Positions 1 to 6,707 of a stretch of 7,482 nucleotides of DNA are shown one piece after another. A program made the position numbers and the translations under genes. Within the stretch, counting starts at the first letter, position 1. The number at the start of each line of letters is the position of its first letter. Source of the DNA: Desulfuromonadales bacterium (GTDB lineage Bacteria > Desulfobacterota > Desulfuromonadia > Desulfuromonadales > UBA2294); NCBI GenBank assembly GCA_030591795.1, contig JAUVAJ010000077.1, positions 1 to 7,482 of the forward strand, read 5' to 3'. The notes under the pieces were generated by a model. The model had not been told where the DNA came from and did not search any database. It saw nothing but the letters and a program-made list of their open reading frames with translations.

Positions 1-1162
1 CAAACATCCCCCCCAACACAACCGAGACTGCTGCCAGCATCAACGGTAAGGTAAAACCTGTCTGCAGGTCAGCCAATATTCCGGCAAGAACCGGCCCGAG
101 CATCTGGCCGATGCTGAAACTGGCGGTTAGAATAGCCGCGGCCCGCCGGCCATCACCGCGCATGCGCAGGTTGCCTTCGGCCAGAGTCATCGCTACGATC
201 CCGAGGAACGTGCCGCCAAAAGCGACCGCCGCAAACATCACTTTAGCCAGCGAGTCGGCATAAATGCTGACTATAATCCCGGCCGCCTGGAGCGTATAGG
301 CTGCCAACAACGCCCGCTTGCTACCGATGCGGCGGGCCAGCAGCGGCCAGAGGATGGTCGAAGGGACGGCGGCCAAGCCGACCGCAACCCAGCTGTACGC
401 GGCATAAGCCTCCAGCCCCGGGGTGACGGCGATGATGGCAACGATAAAAGTGGCGCTGACCACATAACCGAGGCCTTCAAAAAAATAGCCGATCGCCAGA
501 ATCGAGATACTGCGCAAGCCGCTCGCTTGCTCCGGTTTGCTGATCGTAAGCGGTTGCACCAGCTCGCGCTGGCGGCCGACTGAAATCCCGGTAACAGCGA
601 GCAGTATCGCGATGACCCCCATGCCGATCCAGGTAATACTCCATCCCCCGGCGCTGTCCAGTATAGGCACAATGAGACCACTCAGAGCGATGCCGATGCC
701 GATGCCTCCATACAAAGTGCCAACCCAATGGCCATAACCGCGGCGGCTGAGGGCTTCGGCGACTTCGGCCGTAATCACAATAAACAGGATGGCGCTGGCG
801 AAACCACCGACCAGTCGCATCGTCCCCCACCAAAAGACCGAAACCGTAAAACCCATCAACAGGGTCGTAGCAAGGCTCGACAGTAAAGCGCCACCGGTAA
901 TCCAACGACTGCGCAATAATCGGGGTGCGACAGAACAGAGGACAGCACCACCGAGGTAGCCGAGGTAGTTAAGCCCGGCCAACCAACCGGCGACGGTATT
1001 GGTCATGCCGAGATCGCGCTGCATCAGCGGCAGAATCGGTGTAAACACGAAGCGCCCGATCCCCATGGCCACCACCATCCCGAGGATGCCGCCGATCAGA
1101 ACCTTGAGCGCATGCCAGTCGCGTTGCTGAGTATCGTGCTCTGTTGATTGCTCTGTTTCCAT
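1..1162 (-). CDS. YbfB/YjiJ-family MFS transporter (3' end outside window)
   Basis: This is a major facilitator superfamily permease of the inner membrane; the substrate is unknown. The frame is open from the ATG at 1162 through the left edge, giving 387 residues. Known YbfB/YjiJ members are about 390-400 residues, so only a short C-terminal piece should be missing. The N-terminal signature GIGRFVFTPILPLM (residues 34-47) in the first membrane span is the hallmark of this family (MFS_4). Hydrophobic segments alternate with short loops along the whole length. The longest central hydrophilic loop is around residues 196-216, between the two six-helix halves, and basic loop motifs such as ARRIGSKRA (276-284) follow the MFS pattern. 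The start was chosen as the first in-frame ATG before the hydrophobic region; its Shine-Dalgarno site is poor. The gene lies 34 nt after the lipoprotein operon terminator, so a functional link to those genes is doubtful. Family assignment is firm; substrate and pathway cannot be inferred. Confidence 0.9.
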   Translation of the reverse strand, partial: METEQSTEHDTQQRDWHALKVLIGGILGMVVAMGIGRFVFTPILPLMQRDLGMTNTVAGWLAGLNYLGYLGGAVLCSVAPRLLRSRWITGGALLSSLATTLLMGFTVSVFWWGTMRLVGGFASAILFIVITAEVAEALSRRGYGHWVGTLYGGIGIGIALSGLIVPILDSAGGWSITWIGMGVIAILLAVTGISVGRQRELVQPLTISKPEQASGLRSISILAIGYFFEGLGYVVSATFIVAIIAVTPGLEAYAAYSWVAVGLAAVPSTILWPLLARRIGSKRALLAAYTLQAAGIIVSIYADSLAKVMFAAVAFGGTFLGIVAMTLAEGNLRMRGDGRRAAAILTASFSIGQMLGPVLAGILADLQTGFTLPLMLAAVSVVLGGMF

Positions 1163-1195
1163 AGTGGCAGTTTTCAGGAGGACATATTGGCCCAG

Positions 1196-1222
1196 AAAAA
1201 GAGGCGGGAGCCTTCCCCGCCT
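1196..1222 (-). terminator. Rho-independent terminator of the lipoprotein operon
   Basis: On the minus strand AGGCGGG (1222-1216) pairs perfectly with CCCGCCT (1208-1202), a 7-bp GC-rich stem with a 7-nt loop, followed by CTTTTT (1201-1196). It begins 14 nt after the stop codon of the last lipoprotein gene (1236) and separates that operon from the MFS transporter gene. On the plus strand the T run after the stem is only three bases, so it acts mainly on minus-strand transcription. Confidence 0.85.
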
Positions 1223-1235
1223 TTAACAACTCAGG

Positions 1236-2231
1236 TCATTCACCAGACAGCCCGAGGTTGACGATTCGGTCAATCACCGCCGTAGCCAACACCTTGCCGA
1301 CCTTCTCCAGCGCCAGAACCCGCGCTCGTGACTCAACCTGGGAACCCTCGCGAATATTGGTACGCATGGCATCAAGGATTCTCCCTTCCGGCAGCATGAA
1401 GGTGGTCTGTGCGGAAGCCAGAGCCCAATGCCACGGATCATTCACCTGATACTCATCGATACGTACCTCAACAACAATGGTCATATCGACTTTGCCGCTG
1501 CTGACCAGTTTGATGCTGATCTTATTCAGGGCGCTGATCATCTCGCCTTCGACGATCCCCTGTTCATCACCAAACATTTCCAGACCGATGCTGATCGTGG
1601 CGGCAACCGCATCAGCCCGCTCGGCGACCTGCGCGCTGCTCTGTGGCGCCGCCGTAACATAGCCGGTCGGCATCAGGATCGCCAGGTCGGCCGCTATCGC
1701 GCCTCGATCACCGAGGAGTTGTAGTGCTTTGAGCAAATGCCCGAGTTGCTCGATGGCGTGTTCACTCGCCTCGGCTTTGTTAATCTCGGCTTCAACCGCC
1801 AGATCGATCTCGGTCAATTGCTGTTTAAGTGGCCGCATCGCCTGCACCCGGTCGAGCAGAGCCAACGCATAAATGCCATCTTCCTCTGACGCCCAAACCT
1901 CGGCAATACGCACCCCGGTCAGCAGCCGGTCAGTGCGGGTGACCAGATCTGACTGTAGATCTTGCCGATATTCTTTACTTTCGGTTTCACCAACGCGAGC
2001 CATCCAGAACACCTCGGAGCTGCTCTGGCGTGACTGCACCTGGACGGCAAAGGTTTTGGCAACTGCAGCGCGGGCCCGGTCTTCAGCGTCGCCGCGGATT
2101 GGCGCATGACCGATACCGACCAGATATTGGTCATCAGGATAGAGCTTACTGTTGCCATCGACCCAGTCGGGGATAGTCGGCGCACAGCCAAACAACAGTA
2201 ACAGGACAAGTGCAAGGAATCCGTAACGCAT
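1236..2231 (-). CDS. LPP20-family lipoprotein, two-domain form (331 aa)
   Basis: This is a predicted outer-membrane lipoprotein of unknown function. The signal peptide is a long hydrophobic stretch ending in lipobox LFGC with Cys16; the residue after it is Ala, so no inner-membrane retention signal is seen. Residues about 20-130 match the LPP20 pattern: PDWVDG near the start, then YLVGIGHA (36-43), an Ala/Arg-rich helix with DRARAAVAK (51-59), and the strand EVWASEEDGIYALALLD (111-127). A helical stretch (about 131-185) follows. A second alpha/beta region (about 205-325) has strand DMTIVVEVRIDEY and a final Ala/Arg-rich helix, possibly a second domain of related fold. I chose the ATG at 2231 because AGAGGAG lies 7 nt upstream and the signal peptide begins there; an ATG 45 nt further upstream would place extra residues before it. 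It is the last gene of the four-lipoprotein operon, 28 nt after the COG3014 gene. The family is fairly sure; the role is not known. Confidence 0.85.
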   Translation of the reverse strand: MRYGFLALVLLLLFGCAPTIPDWVDGNSKLYPDDQYLVGIGHAPIRGDAEDRARAAVAKTFAVQVQSRQSSSEVFWMARVGETESKEYRQDLQSDLVTRTDRLLTGVRIAEVWASEEDGIYALALLDRVQAMRPLKQQLTEIDLAVEAEINKAEASEHAIEQLGHLLKALQLLGDRGAIAADLAILMPTGYVTAAPQSSAQVAERADAVAATISIGLEMFGDEQGIVEGEMISALNKISIKLVSSGKVDMTIVVEVRIDEYQVNDPWHWALASAQTTFMLPEGRILDAMRTNIREGSQVESRARVLALEKVGKVLATAVIDRIVNLGLSGE

Positions 2232-2238
2232 GACGATA

Positions 2239-2245
2239 CTCCTCT
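2239..2245 (-). promoter_or_regulatory. Ribosome binding site that decides the LPP20 start
   Basis: The minus strand reads AGAGGAG followed by 7 nt and then ATG (2231). This strong Shine-Dalgarno site falls inside the longer open frame that begins at 2276 and argues for the shorter protein, which begins directly with a lipoprotein signal peptide. Confidence 0.8.
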
Positions 2246-2259
2246 TCATAAAATATTGG

Positions 2260-3549
2260 TTAAAAGGCACGGACAAAGCCGAACCCGACCGGTGCTGCCG
2301 GTACGACCAAGGTTAGTTCCTGCGACCGACCGTCAAGTTCTAGCTCGATCTGATCAGTTCCCGCAGCAACCGGGGCGATCAGCAGCTGAATCTCGCGCGG
2401 TAAACCATTCCAACTGCGCAGATCAGCATTTTCTGTAATCATGTTAACCACCCTGAGCAGCAGACCGATCGGATTGTCACCGTTGCCCTCAAGCTGACGG
2501 GCCGTCGTCTCCTTGATCACCGCCCGGGCGATCGCTTTGACCAGCACCCGGGCGATTTCGTCCTTGAGACTCTTGAAGGCGATATTTTCCAGATCTTCGA
2601 CCAGCTCTGACCGATAAAGTTTGCCGTCGATGTTTGTCGTTATGCTGTCGACACCGCCGCCGCGAGCGACAAATTCCGGCAGGGCCAGTTTGATCGGAAA
2701 ACCCTGTCCGGATGGAAACAGCGCCATCCTTTCCTGTTTGACCGGAATCCTGCCGTTGTTGACCAGGACTACGATGAAGGTATCGAGTTGCGTCACTTCG
2801 ATACCGCGTGCCGTAGCCAGGTCGCGAAACTCGTCGCGTTCCTGCCATAAAGACGATCGGTCAGCTGACGTTACCAGCAGCGACCAGAGCACTTCCGGGA
2901 TCGGTACCCCGTAAACATCGCGGTTGGCCTGATAGCTGTGCCAGGCGAGACGATAGGCGATGAAGGCGTTGTTGTCGTCGCCCTGTGCCTGGTAGATCAG
3001 TCCGGTGAGCAGCCGTAAAAAGCCGTCTTCACGAAATACGGTTTTCTCTTTGTACAGGTTGCTGAAGTAGCGCAGCTTTTCGTCTACCCGCCGTGCTTCG
3101 ACTCCGGCTTCTTCGAGGTCACCGAGCGCCAGATAGTTGAGTGCTTTGTAGTAGTTGAGGTAGACCGACTCGTAGTCTGCCCCGGCATACGGAATCACCC
3201 CGTCGTTGAGCAGAAAGCTCAGTGCCCCGGCCGAGATACTTTTGGTATAAAGCTCTTCAGTCAGCCGGTCGGCCGCCTCAAAATCGACATTACTCTCCGC
3301 ATATGCCGCCTGCAGGTGGAGCAGGGTGCCGCGTTCCATAAGGTAAAGCAGGCGGTCATTGCTACTGTTAGCCAACCTCGACGTGTCGAGAAAATCGATG
3401 GCGGCGTCAGGCTTGCCGCTGCGACTCAGGTCGTAACTTCTATCCTGAATCGAACGCGCACCAACGCAACCGGCGAGCAACCCGACAGTGATGACCAGTG
3501 CCAGTAGCGACCGCAGGCGGGCCAGACTTATGCGGTGCTGGACAATCAT
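2260..3549 (-). CDS. COG3014-type repeat lipoprotein (429 aa)
   Basis: This is a conserved envelope lipoprotein of unknown biochemical function. The signal peptide has a positively charged start (residues 1-13), a hydrophobic core and lipobox LAGC with Cys28; Val at +2 suggests the outer membrane. Residues about 35-210 are helical and TPR-like, including SVYLNYYKALNYLALGDLEE (128-147) followed by AGVEARR (148-154), the most characteristic stretch of the family, and a further helix pair around 176-205. The C-terminal half is mixed alpha/beta. It contains FIVVLVNNGRIPVKQE (258-273), a helical segment (about 314-350), and RSWNGLPREIQL (378-389), another family-type motif, before a beta-rich end. 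It starts 6 nt after the LpoB-like gene with no recognisable Shine-Dalgarno site, so translation is probably coupled to that gene. The next Met is residue 71, so no other ATG start keeps the signal peptide. The family call is from recognition of motifs, not a search. Confidence 0.85.
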   Translation of the reverse strand: MIVQHRISLARLRSLLALVITVGLLAGCVGARSIQDRSYDLSRSGKPDAAIDFLDTSRLANSSNDRLLYLMERGTLLHLQAAYAESNVDFEAADRLTEELYTKSISAGALSFLLNDGVIPYAGADYESVYLNYYKALNYLALGDLEEAGVEARRVDEKLRYFSNLYKEKTVFREDGFLRLLTGLIYQAQGDDNNAFIAYRLAWHSYQANRDVYGVPIPEVLWSLLVTSADRSSLWQERDEFRDLATARGIEVTQLDTFIVVLVNNGRIPVKQERMALFPSGQGFPIKLALPEFVARGGGVDSITTNIDGKLYRSELVEDLENIAFKSLKDEIARVLVKAIARAVIKETTARQLEGNGDNPIGLLLRVVNMITENADLRSWNGLPREIQLLIAPVAAGTDQIELELDGRSQELTLVVPAAPVGFGFVRAF

Positions 3550-3555
3550 TTATAA

Positions 3556-4158
3556 TTAAAAACCGAAGCGGCTACGACTGACGAATTTCTTGATTTTCTT
3601 GTTACCGAGCCAGACCTTGCGGTTATCGCGCATATCTATCAATTCCAGGTCTATCTGGTAAAAGACCACCTTTTCACCTTTCTCCTGATCGACAATCGAG
3701 TTGATCGAGCCGATCAGCATGAAGTCGGCACCGGCTTCCATGCCGGGGGCTTTACGTGAGTCCGGAGCGGCATTAATATCTTGATCAAGCCGTTCAGAGC
3801 GGACACCACTTCGCTCTTCTGAGGAGGCGACAAAGTAGGCGCGACCAGAGTTGACCAGTGCCCGCTCCAGGTCTTTAACAAACACCTCGGTGGCGATGTG
3901 CTCGGATGAACGGTTGCGAATCGAGCCGACGATTACATCCGGCTTTTTGCCGGCCCGGGCGGTGAAGTCGGATAGCCATGGGTGGTTGAGGCAGTCCTGG
4001 ATCATAGCTTCGGAGACCATCTGGCTGTCGGAGTCGTTCCAGCGGCCGGAGAGGTCTTTGACTTCGCCGGTATCCATCCGTTCAACCTTGGTGCTGGCGC
4101 AGCCGACCAGCAGAAGCAACACTGTCAACGGCAACAGCCATAGCATCAATTTATGCAT
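3556..4158 (-). CDS. LpoB-like penicillin-binding protein activator lipoprotein (200 aa)
   Basis: In E. coli, LpoB is an outer-membrane lipoprotein that reaches through the peptidoglycan and stimulates the synthase PBP1b. This protein has the same layout: signal peptide with lipobox LVGC (Cys20, Ala at +2) and one compact alpha/beta domain. Family-type stretches are DLSGRWNDSDSQMV (35-48), DCLNHPWL (55-62), PDVIVGSIRNRSSEHIAT (73-90), FVKDLERALVNSGR (93-106), GADFMLIGSINSI (143-155), and the end, FYQIDLELIDMRDNRKVWLG (166-185). The domain begins only about 13-15 residues after Cys20, whereas E. coli LpoB has a disordered tether of roughly 50 residues, so its reach across the wall is uncertain. 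AGGAG lies 8 nt before the ATG. The start overlaps the stop of the upstream LPP20 gene by one base (TGATG), implying translational coupling. The family is firm; activation of a specific synthase is inferred. Confidence 0.88.
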   Translation of the reverse strand: MHKLMLWLLPLTVLLLLVGCASTKVERMDTGEVKDLSGRWNDSDSQMVSEAMIQDCLNHPWLSDFTARAGKKPDVIVGSIRNRSSEHIATEVFVKDLERALVNSGRAYFVASSEERSGVRSERLDQDINAAPDSRKAPGMEAGADFMLIGSINSIVDQEKGEKVVFYQIDLELIDMRDNRKVWLGNKKIKKFVSRSRFGF

Positions 4159-4730
4159 CAGCGGGTCTCCTTCGTTTGTTGATCAAGATTTTTGAATGCC
4201 TGCTCGGCGTTGGCATCGACATAGTTACGGAATTCCGGGTCAATCTCACGCATCTCGGTGATGGCCGACTTCATGGCGGTTAAATCAGTCCGGACCAGGG
4301 CATAGACCGTATCGGTTTCCGGATGCCGCCAGAATTCAATCACTTTGGCCCCGCGTACCGTTACTTGCGACAAACTTTTCAACGTGTCGTCGATATGTTG
4401 TTCTTCGAGTGGCGCTTTATCCTGACCGATGCCGGTGGCGACCTGATAATCACGGTAGAGGTCGGTGACATAGCTGTGCAGTTGCCGGGCAACCTCAGCC
4501 CGGGCGCGCTGCTCGGCAGTCTCACGCGACAACGACAGACTCTGTACGCCGGTCACTGAACCGACACCGTAAAAGACATTGTCACCTGCATCGTCAAAGG
4601 CACCGCTGCCCATATTAACCCAATCGGGGGCACCGTCGAGCAGTTCATGTTTGCCGGAACAACCGGCAGCCAATATCAGAGTCAACAATAACAGCAGCAA
4701 CCAAAGCTGCTTCAGACCTACAGCGCGCAT
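4158..4730 (-). CDS. LPP20-family lipoprotein (190 aa)
   Basis: This is the first gene of the lipoprotein operon. The signal peptide is a leucine-rich core ending in lipobox AAGC with Cys24 and Ser at +2, consistent with outer-membrane sorting. The LPP20-type domain spans about residues 35-150: APDWVNMGS, then NVFYGVGSVTGV (51-62), an Ala/Arg-rich helix with ETAEQRARAEVARQL (70-84), and a strand pair VIEFWRHPETDTVYALVRTD (130-149). The C-terminus (about 150-190) is charged and helical, possibly coiled coil. The same order of motifs appears in the last gene of the operon, suggesting related proteins made together. AAAGGA lies 8 nt before the chosen ATG. H. pylori Lpp20 and Vibrio FlgP are known members of this fold, but no flagellar gene is visible here, so no flagellar role is claimed. 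The biochemical function is unknown. Confidence 0.85.
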   Translation of the reverse strand: MRAVGLKQLWLLLLLLTLILAAGCSGKHELLDGAPDWVNMGSGAFDDAGDNVFYGVGSVTGVQSLSLSRETAEQRARAEVARQLHSYVTDLYRDYQVATGIGQDKAPLEEQHIDDTLKSLSQVTVRGAKVIEFWRHPETDTVYALVRTDLTAMKSAITEMREIDPEFRNYVDANAEQAFKNLDQQTKETR

Positions 4731-4744
4731 CGCATTGTTCCTTT

Positions 4745-4768
4745 CGTCGTTTTGTCCCGACGTGGGAC
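4745..4768 (-). promoter_or_regulatory. Leader hairpin(s) before the lipoprotein operon
   Basis: On the minus strand GTCCC (4768-4764) can pair with GGGAC (4758-4754). Alternatively CGTCG (4762-4758) can pair with CGACG (4749-4745), directly beside the ribosome binding site AAAGGA (4744-4739). The two pairings share bases and cannot both form. They lie in the predicted 5' untranslated leader. Stems are only 5 bp, so chance is a real possibility. Confidence 0.3.
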
Positions 4769-4795
4769 GATTTTGATTGTTCCTAACTGCATATA

Positions 4796-4825
4796 AGTAT
4801 ACAGCAAAATTTCTGATCAGGAATT
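4796..4825 (-). promoter_or_regulatory. Putative lipoprotein operon promoter with palindromic operator
   Basis: TATACT (minus strand, 4801-4796) matches the -10 consensus at five of six bases and would start transcription near 4789, about 58 nt before the first start codon. No good -35 hexamer lies 16-18 nt upstream. Instead, the -35/spacer region carries an 18-bp palindrome (4808-4825), AATTtCTGATCAGgAATT, with a single mismatched pair. A dimeric regulator binding there is plausible: either an activator replacing the weak -35 contact, or a repressor blocking polymerase. The regulator cannot be named. Confidence 0.5.
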
Positions 4826-4857
4826 GTTTCGTGATAAATACGCCATCGGCTGGGAAT

Positions 4858-4889
4858 AAAAAAGCGGGGAGGTAGCTCCCCGCTTTTTT
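4858..4889 (-). terminator. Strong Rho-independent terminator of the antiporter operon
   Basis: AAAAAAGCGGGGA (4858-4870) and TCCCCGCTTTTTT (4877-4889) form a perfect 13-bp stem with a 6-nt loop. On the minus strand the GC-rich stem is followed by TTTTTT, so it ends transcription from the MrpD-like gene, whose stop codon is at 4929. The structure is symmetric and could also stop plus-strand transcripts, but no plus-strand gene approaches it. It insulates the antiporter operon from the lipoprotein operon downstream. Confidence 0.93.
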
Positions 4890-4928
4890 ACAGTTATTAT
4901 TGTCGATCTCTGTGCATAAGACTGAAGG

Positions 4929-6707
4929 TTATCTGATGTAGAGCAGCAGGGAGGCAAGGGCAAGAATCATGACCGCCAGCAGAACCCCGACGCCAACCGG
5001 GTAGGCAACGTTGCGGCTGCGACTGTCGATCCGTTTGGCAATCTGCTCATGATTATCAGCTATGCCACTGGTTTCAACCCAGAGGCGGTAGCCATATTTC
5101 TGGAGGTTACCACCCGGTTCTTCGAAGAACTGGGCCAGCAGCTTTGTCAACTTCTGTACGAAGACACGGTCGGCCCAGTCGTTGATGCCGTTGAAAGCCC
5201 ACTGGCAGAAGCGGTAAATCTGGCGACCGCCCCTGCGGTAGAACCAGTCGGCGTCGACATTGACGGAACGGATTTCCGCCGGGTAGATGCCGGCAAGCAG
5301 TAACAGGGTGAAGGCCAGCGCCGAGAAGACAAGCAACTGGGATTGCGCCAACACGTGACTGATCGAGTAGGGCTGGTAGTCGGTGGCGTAAGGCAGCATG
5401 CTGTACAGGTATTGTGGGAAGCTACCAATCAGAATACAGAGCACTGCCGAGATACCCATGGCCAGCAGCATATGCGGTGGGGCCTCTTTGCAGCGTCTGC
5501 CGGAGTCATGTGAGAAGAAGGCGAAGAAAGGTATCTTGATGCCGGCATGATGAAAGACTCCGGCCGAGGCAAAGAGCAGGATGAACCAGAGCCAGCGCAT
5601 GTCGCCGTGAGCAGCCGCTTCCATGACCATCGATTTGCTGACGAAACCGGAAAAGAGCGGAAAGGCCGAGATTGAGGCGGCACCGACTATACAGAAGCCG
5701 CAGGTCCAGGGCATCGATTTATACAGGCCGCCGAGGTCGGTGGCGTTGATCTTGCCGGTGCGGTACATGACCGCGCCCATGGTCATAAAGAGCAGCCCTT
5801 TAAACAGCAGGTCGTTGAAGGCATGAGCGACAGCACCGTTGATGGAGAGGGCGGTGCCGATACCGATGCCGACCACCATGAAACCGACCTGGTTGATCAG
5901 GCTGTAGGCCAGGACTCGTCGCAGATCGTTTTCAATGACCGCGTAGAAGATCGGGAAAGCGGCCATGGCCCCGCCGATGAAGATCAATTCCTCGGTGCCG
6001 GGGAAGGCCCGGGCCAGGGCATAGATTGCCGTCTTGGTGGTAAATGCAGAAAGAAAGACGGTGCCGGTAATGGTTGCCTCAGGGTAGGCGTCGGTCAACC
6101 AGGGGTGCAGAAACGGCCAGGCACAGTTGACGCCGATGCCGACAAATATCAGCCAGGAGGCGGTTGTTCCCAGGCCAATCAGATCAAAGGCGGCTGAACC
6201 GGTTTGCGAGACATGCATGATGATGCCAGCAAGCAGACACAGACCGCCGGCAACGTGAACCATAAAGTAGCGAAAACCAGCGCTGAGCGCTCGTTCGGTA
6301 CGTCGGGCCAGGATCAGGAAGGTGGCACTGATCGTAAGCAGCTCCCAGAAGACAAACAGGGTGAACATGTCACCGGCGAAGACCGCGCCGACCGCAGCCC
6401 CGGCGTAGACGGTGCCGGCAACGTTCTGCACGGAATCCTTAACGTGAAGAGCATAGAGTGCCGAGAGAAAAGCCACCAGATGGAAGATGTAGCCAAAAAT
6501 AAGACTCAGCTTGTCAACCCTGGCCAGGACGATCTGGTCGCTTAAAAACGGGTATACCCAGTGGCTGCCGTGCGGGAGTTGCAACAGGTTGATGAAGCTG
6601 ATCACCGGCAACAGCAGTAGCAGTGCTTGTCGGGTGCGGCCCTTGAAAAGTGGAATTAGAAGTCCGCCGAGAATCAGGATCACTGCTGGCGGCAATGCAT
6701 TAATCAT
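4929..6707 (-). CDS. MrpD/NuoL-family antiporter subunit (592 aa)
   Basis: This is an inner-membrane, ion-translocating subunit of the Proton_antipo_M family, which includes Mrp antiporter subunits A and D and complex I NuoL/M/N. Residues 1-475 hold about 12-14 membrane spans. Family ion-path residues are present: Glu122 in VFWELLT (TM5 type), Lys225 in TTKTAIYAL (TM7 type), Lys303 in DLLFKGLLF, and Lys358 in SGFVSKS (TM12 type). The region PFLHPWLTDAYPEA (198-211) is the usual loop before TM7. Typical MrpD is about 500 residues. Here a mostly hydrophilic stretch (about 478-566, starting near DADWFYRRGG) and a last membrane span (about 567-590) are added, recalling the C-terminal extension of NuoL. 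The start overlaps the upstream small-protein gene by 8 nt, and AGAGGA lies 8 nt before the ATG. It is the last gene of the operon. Family is very sure; the ion transported and the exact paralogue name are not. Confidence 0.92.
   Translation of the reverse strand: MINALPPAVILILGGLLIPLFKGRTRQALLLLLPVISFINLLQLPHGSHWVYPFLSDQIVLARVDKLSLIFGYIFHLVAFLSALYALHVKDSVQNVAGTVYAGAAVGAVFAGDMFTLFVFWELLTISATFLILARRTERALSAGFRYFMVHVAGGLCLLAGIIMHVSQTGSAAFDLIGLGTTASWLIFVGIGVNCAWPFLHPWLTDAYPEATITGTVFLSAFTTKTAIYALARAFPGTEELIFIGGAMAAFPIFYAVIENDLRRVLAYSLINQVGFMVVGIGIGTALSINGAVAHAFNDLLFKGLLFMTMGAVMYRTGKINATDLGGLYKSMPWTCGFCIVGAASISAFPLFSGFVSKSMVMEAAAHGDMRWLWFILLFASAGVFHHAGIKIPFFAFFSHDSGRRCKEAPPHMLLAMGISAVLCILIGSFPQYLYSMLPYATDYQPYSISHVLAQSQLLVFSALAFTLLLLAGIYPAEIRSVNVDADWFYRRGGRQIYRFCQWAFNGINDWADRVFVQKLTKLLAQFFEEPGGNLQKYGYRLWVETSGIADNHEQIAKRIDSRSRNVAYPVGVGVLLAVMILALASLLLYIR

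Noticed and set aside
271..905. Open frames of 136 and 142 codons on the minus strand
   Set aside because: They are other-frame shadows of the MFS transporter; their products are Arg/Ser/Pro-rich low-complexity sequences with no membrane or domain pattern.
1174..1185. Three-codon frame ATG TCC TCC TGA before the MFS gene, as a possible regulatory leader peptide
   Set aside because: Too short to support, with no ribosome binding site and no attenuator structure after it.
969..1229. 86-codon minus-strand frame crossing the terminator
   Set aside because: It starts inside the terminator stem and reads the MFS gene out of frame.
2232..2276. N-terminal extension of the larger LPP20 lipoprotein by 15 residues
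   Set aside because: A strong AGAGGAG site lies within it, 7 nt before the ATG at 2231, and the lipoprotein signal peptide starts at that ATG. The upstream ATG has no ribosome binding site.
4858..4889. Terminator as the end of a plus-strand gene
   Set aside because: The structure is symmetric, but no credible plus-strand gene ends upstream of it.
5823..6545. Plus-strand open frames of 124 and 113 codons
   Set aside because: They lie antisense to the MrpD/NuoL-like gene and encode Gly/Asp/Gln-rich sequence typical of the complement of transmembrane codons; no promoter or ribosome binding site supports them.
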